Assembly (NCBI GenBank): GCA_039654915.1
Contig: CM077599.1
Span: forward strand, 74,182,001-74,246,000
Origin: Aquilaria yunnanensis
Lineage: Eukaryota > Streptophyta > Magnoliopsida > Malvales > Thymelaeaceae
Length of the DNA stretch: 64,000 nt
Direction: 5' to 3'
In this document: positions 61,411 through 64,000 of the stretch, piece by piece
How positions within the stretch are numbered: position 1 is the first letter of the stretch
How the letters are laid out: each line of letters begins with the position of its first letter
Notes under the pieces: model-generated
What the model was told of the DNA's origin: nothing
Seen by the model: only the letters and a program-made list of their open reading frames with translations
Database searches by the model: none
Position numbers and translations under genes: made by a program

Positions 61411-64000
61411 ACTTCTTAATATAAACCCAGTTAACTTAATATTGTCTTTTATGTCACATTTTTTGTTTGCAGTATACATATGCATTATGAAGTGGCATTA
61501 GAGAGGATTCCTACCATTAGGAAAGTGAATGGATCAATATCCTACCACTACACAAAAAATGTGGAGGATTTGTCACAATTTTCAAACATACCAGATTTAC
61601 TTCGGAACTATAAATGGGACAAGAAAAACATGCACACAGAAGGATATAACTCTAATTGCATTTTTTTCTTTTTATGAAAAAGTGAATTAATCAAGGTACG
61701 GTCCAAGATTTTGGGTACAGAAAAAAAGTTAGATTAAATAACTTGTCCTTGTTTGGTTGCACAACAGTAATTCAAAGAAATTGTTTCTAGTCCACGTCAG
61801 GTGAAAGTATTATTCCTTGTACTTTTCTACAAGACAGACAACTTTGCAGATCCAAACTTTGAGGGCTACCTACAGCTCTGCAAACCCATCATCTCAATCA
61901 TCTTCAACTTCTCTTTTTGTGATCTTCTTTCGTGTCTGACGATTTTGTCATACACAGTCGAATCTCCATCTCTGTCTCTGACTTGAATGTCACAACTTGT
62001 TTGTTTAAGGATTTTTTCATACGAAAGTGCTAAATTCCAAGCCCCTCATTAGTCATTACGGCCTGAAGGTGGGGCCAAGTTATGGGCTTGCCATATTATA
62101 GGTACATTACCTTGTCCAATTGGTCTCGTCTTGCACATCCAGCCGAATTGGGCCCAAACAAATAAAGGCCCATCACTCAACTTGTTTGACACAAATGCCC
62201 CCGCTGAGATCCAACATGATTCCAACTGCTACATCCTCATGTCAGGGTTTAATTTTGATTCCGACACAGTGTCACACCAATTTGTGTTACCGATACAAAA
62301 ATTTTAGATACTTTTATGAAGGAAAAAATAATGGAACAAAAAATGTTTCTAAGTCAACTCAAGTTGTGCATTAATATATATATATTTTTCAGCTGAGTAA
62401 ACCGCCAATATTTGTGAATCAGTCCAAATATGCACTCGCAGGGATTTTGTTTACATTAGGACTTGAGCAAAAGAGAGAGAATAAAGAGGATTGCGTTGTC
62501 ATTCTCACACATAATCTTTTAATATGGTAGAAATTTTTTTTACACTTATGAATGAGGTAAATTTTATTTATGGTCTTTAACCATTTTATGTTGTTATAAA
62601 TAGGTCTTTAACATTTATTTTATTCTCTTAAAATCTTTAACTTTCTTATTTTTATCCTAAGTGTGGTCTTTCCATTACCGTTTATGGTTCATGTTGAAGA
62701 AATTTATATAAAAATGACAACATTTGTCATACATTTTCTTATTCAGCCATCATCTCCTCCTCTATCCCTCCTTCTCCATACCCGGCAGCTACCATCCCTG
62801 CCTCATTGGCCACCTAAGAGGTATCAATTGGTTAGTGAAGAATGACAATGAACAGGGAAGAATAACACGATATTAGCCCATCACAAGGATTTCTTCCATT
62901 CAACCTCGTCGGCAACTACTAAGCCAAGAAACTTTCCAATCAAAGGTAATGAAATGCAGCTTTTTCGTGGGCCCAAATAGTGAAAGGATAAACACAGGTT
63001 CAGACTAGCAGGAATCAAGAAATCACAAAGAAAGTGAGGATTGGGTACAGACAGAAAGGGGCGGAAATTAGTAGGAATTGAAAAATCACAAAACACAAAA
63101 AAAATCACAAGAAAAAATCACTCTAGGTGGGCCTCGACGGGGACGGATCGGACGGACCAGTGTCCAGTGGCGGCACCATCGTTGACGGACGTCCCGCTCT
63201 GCTGGTGGATGTCGTCATCGTCGACGGATGTCTCGCGCTGCTTGGACTTCCCTCGCTGTTGTCGCTTCCACCAGCCTCGACCATCTACAAAAAGCAAGAA
63301 ATCAACAATCTGTTTGAAATTCCAAGGAAAGCAGAGAAAATCTCAAATCTTTCACTGCAAAAAAAAAAAAATATCATGATCATCAAGGATCCCATAGTTC
63401 TTTGTTCGTGAAGAGTGGCGAGAAGAAGGAAAGGTCAGAGGAAGACGATTTCACACATAATCAACAATCTGGTTGATTTAAACGATTTTTGATAAATAGT
63501 GAAAGAGGATTGGGAGGAGGGGGTGAGATTAGAGGGAGATGGGAGGCAGCAAGATCTGATTTTGAGGGATCGGGAGGAGGCGGCAAGGTCAGAGGAGGAC
63601 TCTTGCTCACCGGTGCTGACAGAATTCTGTCCAGAGGGTACAACAGCAGCGACCTTTAAAGCTAACTAATCAAAGAATGCAACTGGGTCTCCTTATCAAA
63701 GCCATTCGAGACAGCAACTTGAAGCTCACATTTTATCCAAAAAAATTGAAGAAAAATTAAAGAGGTACCACTAACGATGTTTTTTTAGGGAGAGGATATG
63801 GGTCGGGGAGGGAAAGGTTCGAAATGAGGCAGAGAAGAGGAAATTTGATAGGAAGGCTGGAGTGGAGCTACAGGTTCTAACGGAGAGTGAGGATCCTGAC
63901 GGACGGTGAGGCTTCTAGGTTTTGAAATGAGCTCTAAGGTGATACATGTTGGCAAGTTTTCCAGGGGTTAGGGATCAATTCGAATGGAATGGAATTGCTT
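61411..64000. other. Right end of the window, nothing recognised
   Basis: No gene with known motifs on either strand. There is a GC-richer part at 63.1-63.3 kb (GACGGGGACGGATCGGACGG) and an AG-rich part at 63.4-63.6 kb, and the frames there have no recognised domain. An AT run lies at 62373-62385. A TTTATGGTCTTTAACCATTT block at 62.56 kb might be one end of another long-TIR element, with the partner outside the window. Confidence 0.4.

Noticed and set aside
63041..63643. Frames in the GC-rich and AG-rich right end
   Set aside because: Low-complexity composition explains their openness; no domain or splice pattern supports a gene.

Overview
This is plant nuclear DNA, most likely from a eudicot. 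It is AT-rich, its genes have many GT-AG introns, it carries plant-type spliceosomal RNA genes with plant promoter elements, and it holds many plant transposon families (Ogre/Tat and other Ty3-gypsy, Ty1-copia, Mutator-like, hAT, Stowaway). I could not identify the species.

Left part (1-31 kb): mostly transposon debris. On the minus strand there is the 5' end of an Ogre/Tat-type gypsy element: LTR 5691-8260, primer-binding site, a leader with a minisatellite, and a frameshifted gag. It seems to sit inside an older LTR (8266-10713). Rightward follow a non-autonomous Mutator-like element with a perfect 9-bp target duplication (14483-15298), a decayed copia polyprotein, two back-to-back long-TIR elements, a solo LTR with a perfect 5-bp target duplication (19925-22291), and a broken hAT transposase containing a Stowaway MITE. 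Another long-TIR element lies at 29.5-30.2 kb.

Centre (31.4-38.1 kb): a complete 18-exon gene for a 481-residue TPR-RING-LON protein (LONRF type, a predicted E3 ubiquitin ligase).

Main discovery (39.1-53.2 kb): a mixed cluster of spliceosomal snRNA genes, all on the + strand. I count seven U1-like genes, two U4 genes and three U5-like genes. Most have the plant Upstream Sequence Element and, 33-34 bp further on, a TATA-like box (Pol II spacing), and almost all have a 3' box. Several copies look functional. Others carry changes in decisive positions: the U1 5' arm that pairs with the 5' splice site, or the U5 loop that holds exons. The cluster grew by duplicating U1-U5 and U1-U4 modules, and the duplications also copied pieces of the neighbouring exonuclease gene: its 3' end at least three times, and intron 4 sequence twice.

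Right part (53.5-64 kb): a complete six-exon minus-strand gene for a DEDDh exonuclease of the NEN family (502 residues), convergent with the last U5 gene. Beyond it are an internally deleted laccase pseudogene, an F-box fragment with an internal duplication, and a TA-flanked TIR element holding a nested hAT MITE. I recognise nothing in the last 2.6 kb.

How it works together: U1, U4 and U5 RNAs are core spliceosome parts, so the cluster is a local source of several snRNPs. LONRF and NEN are ordinary single-copy neighbours; nothing suggests that they act in splicing.
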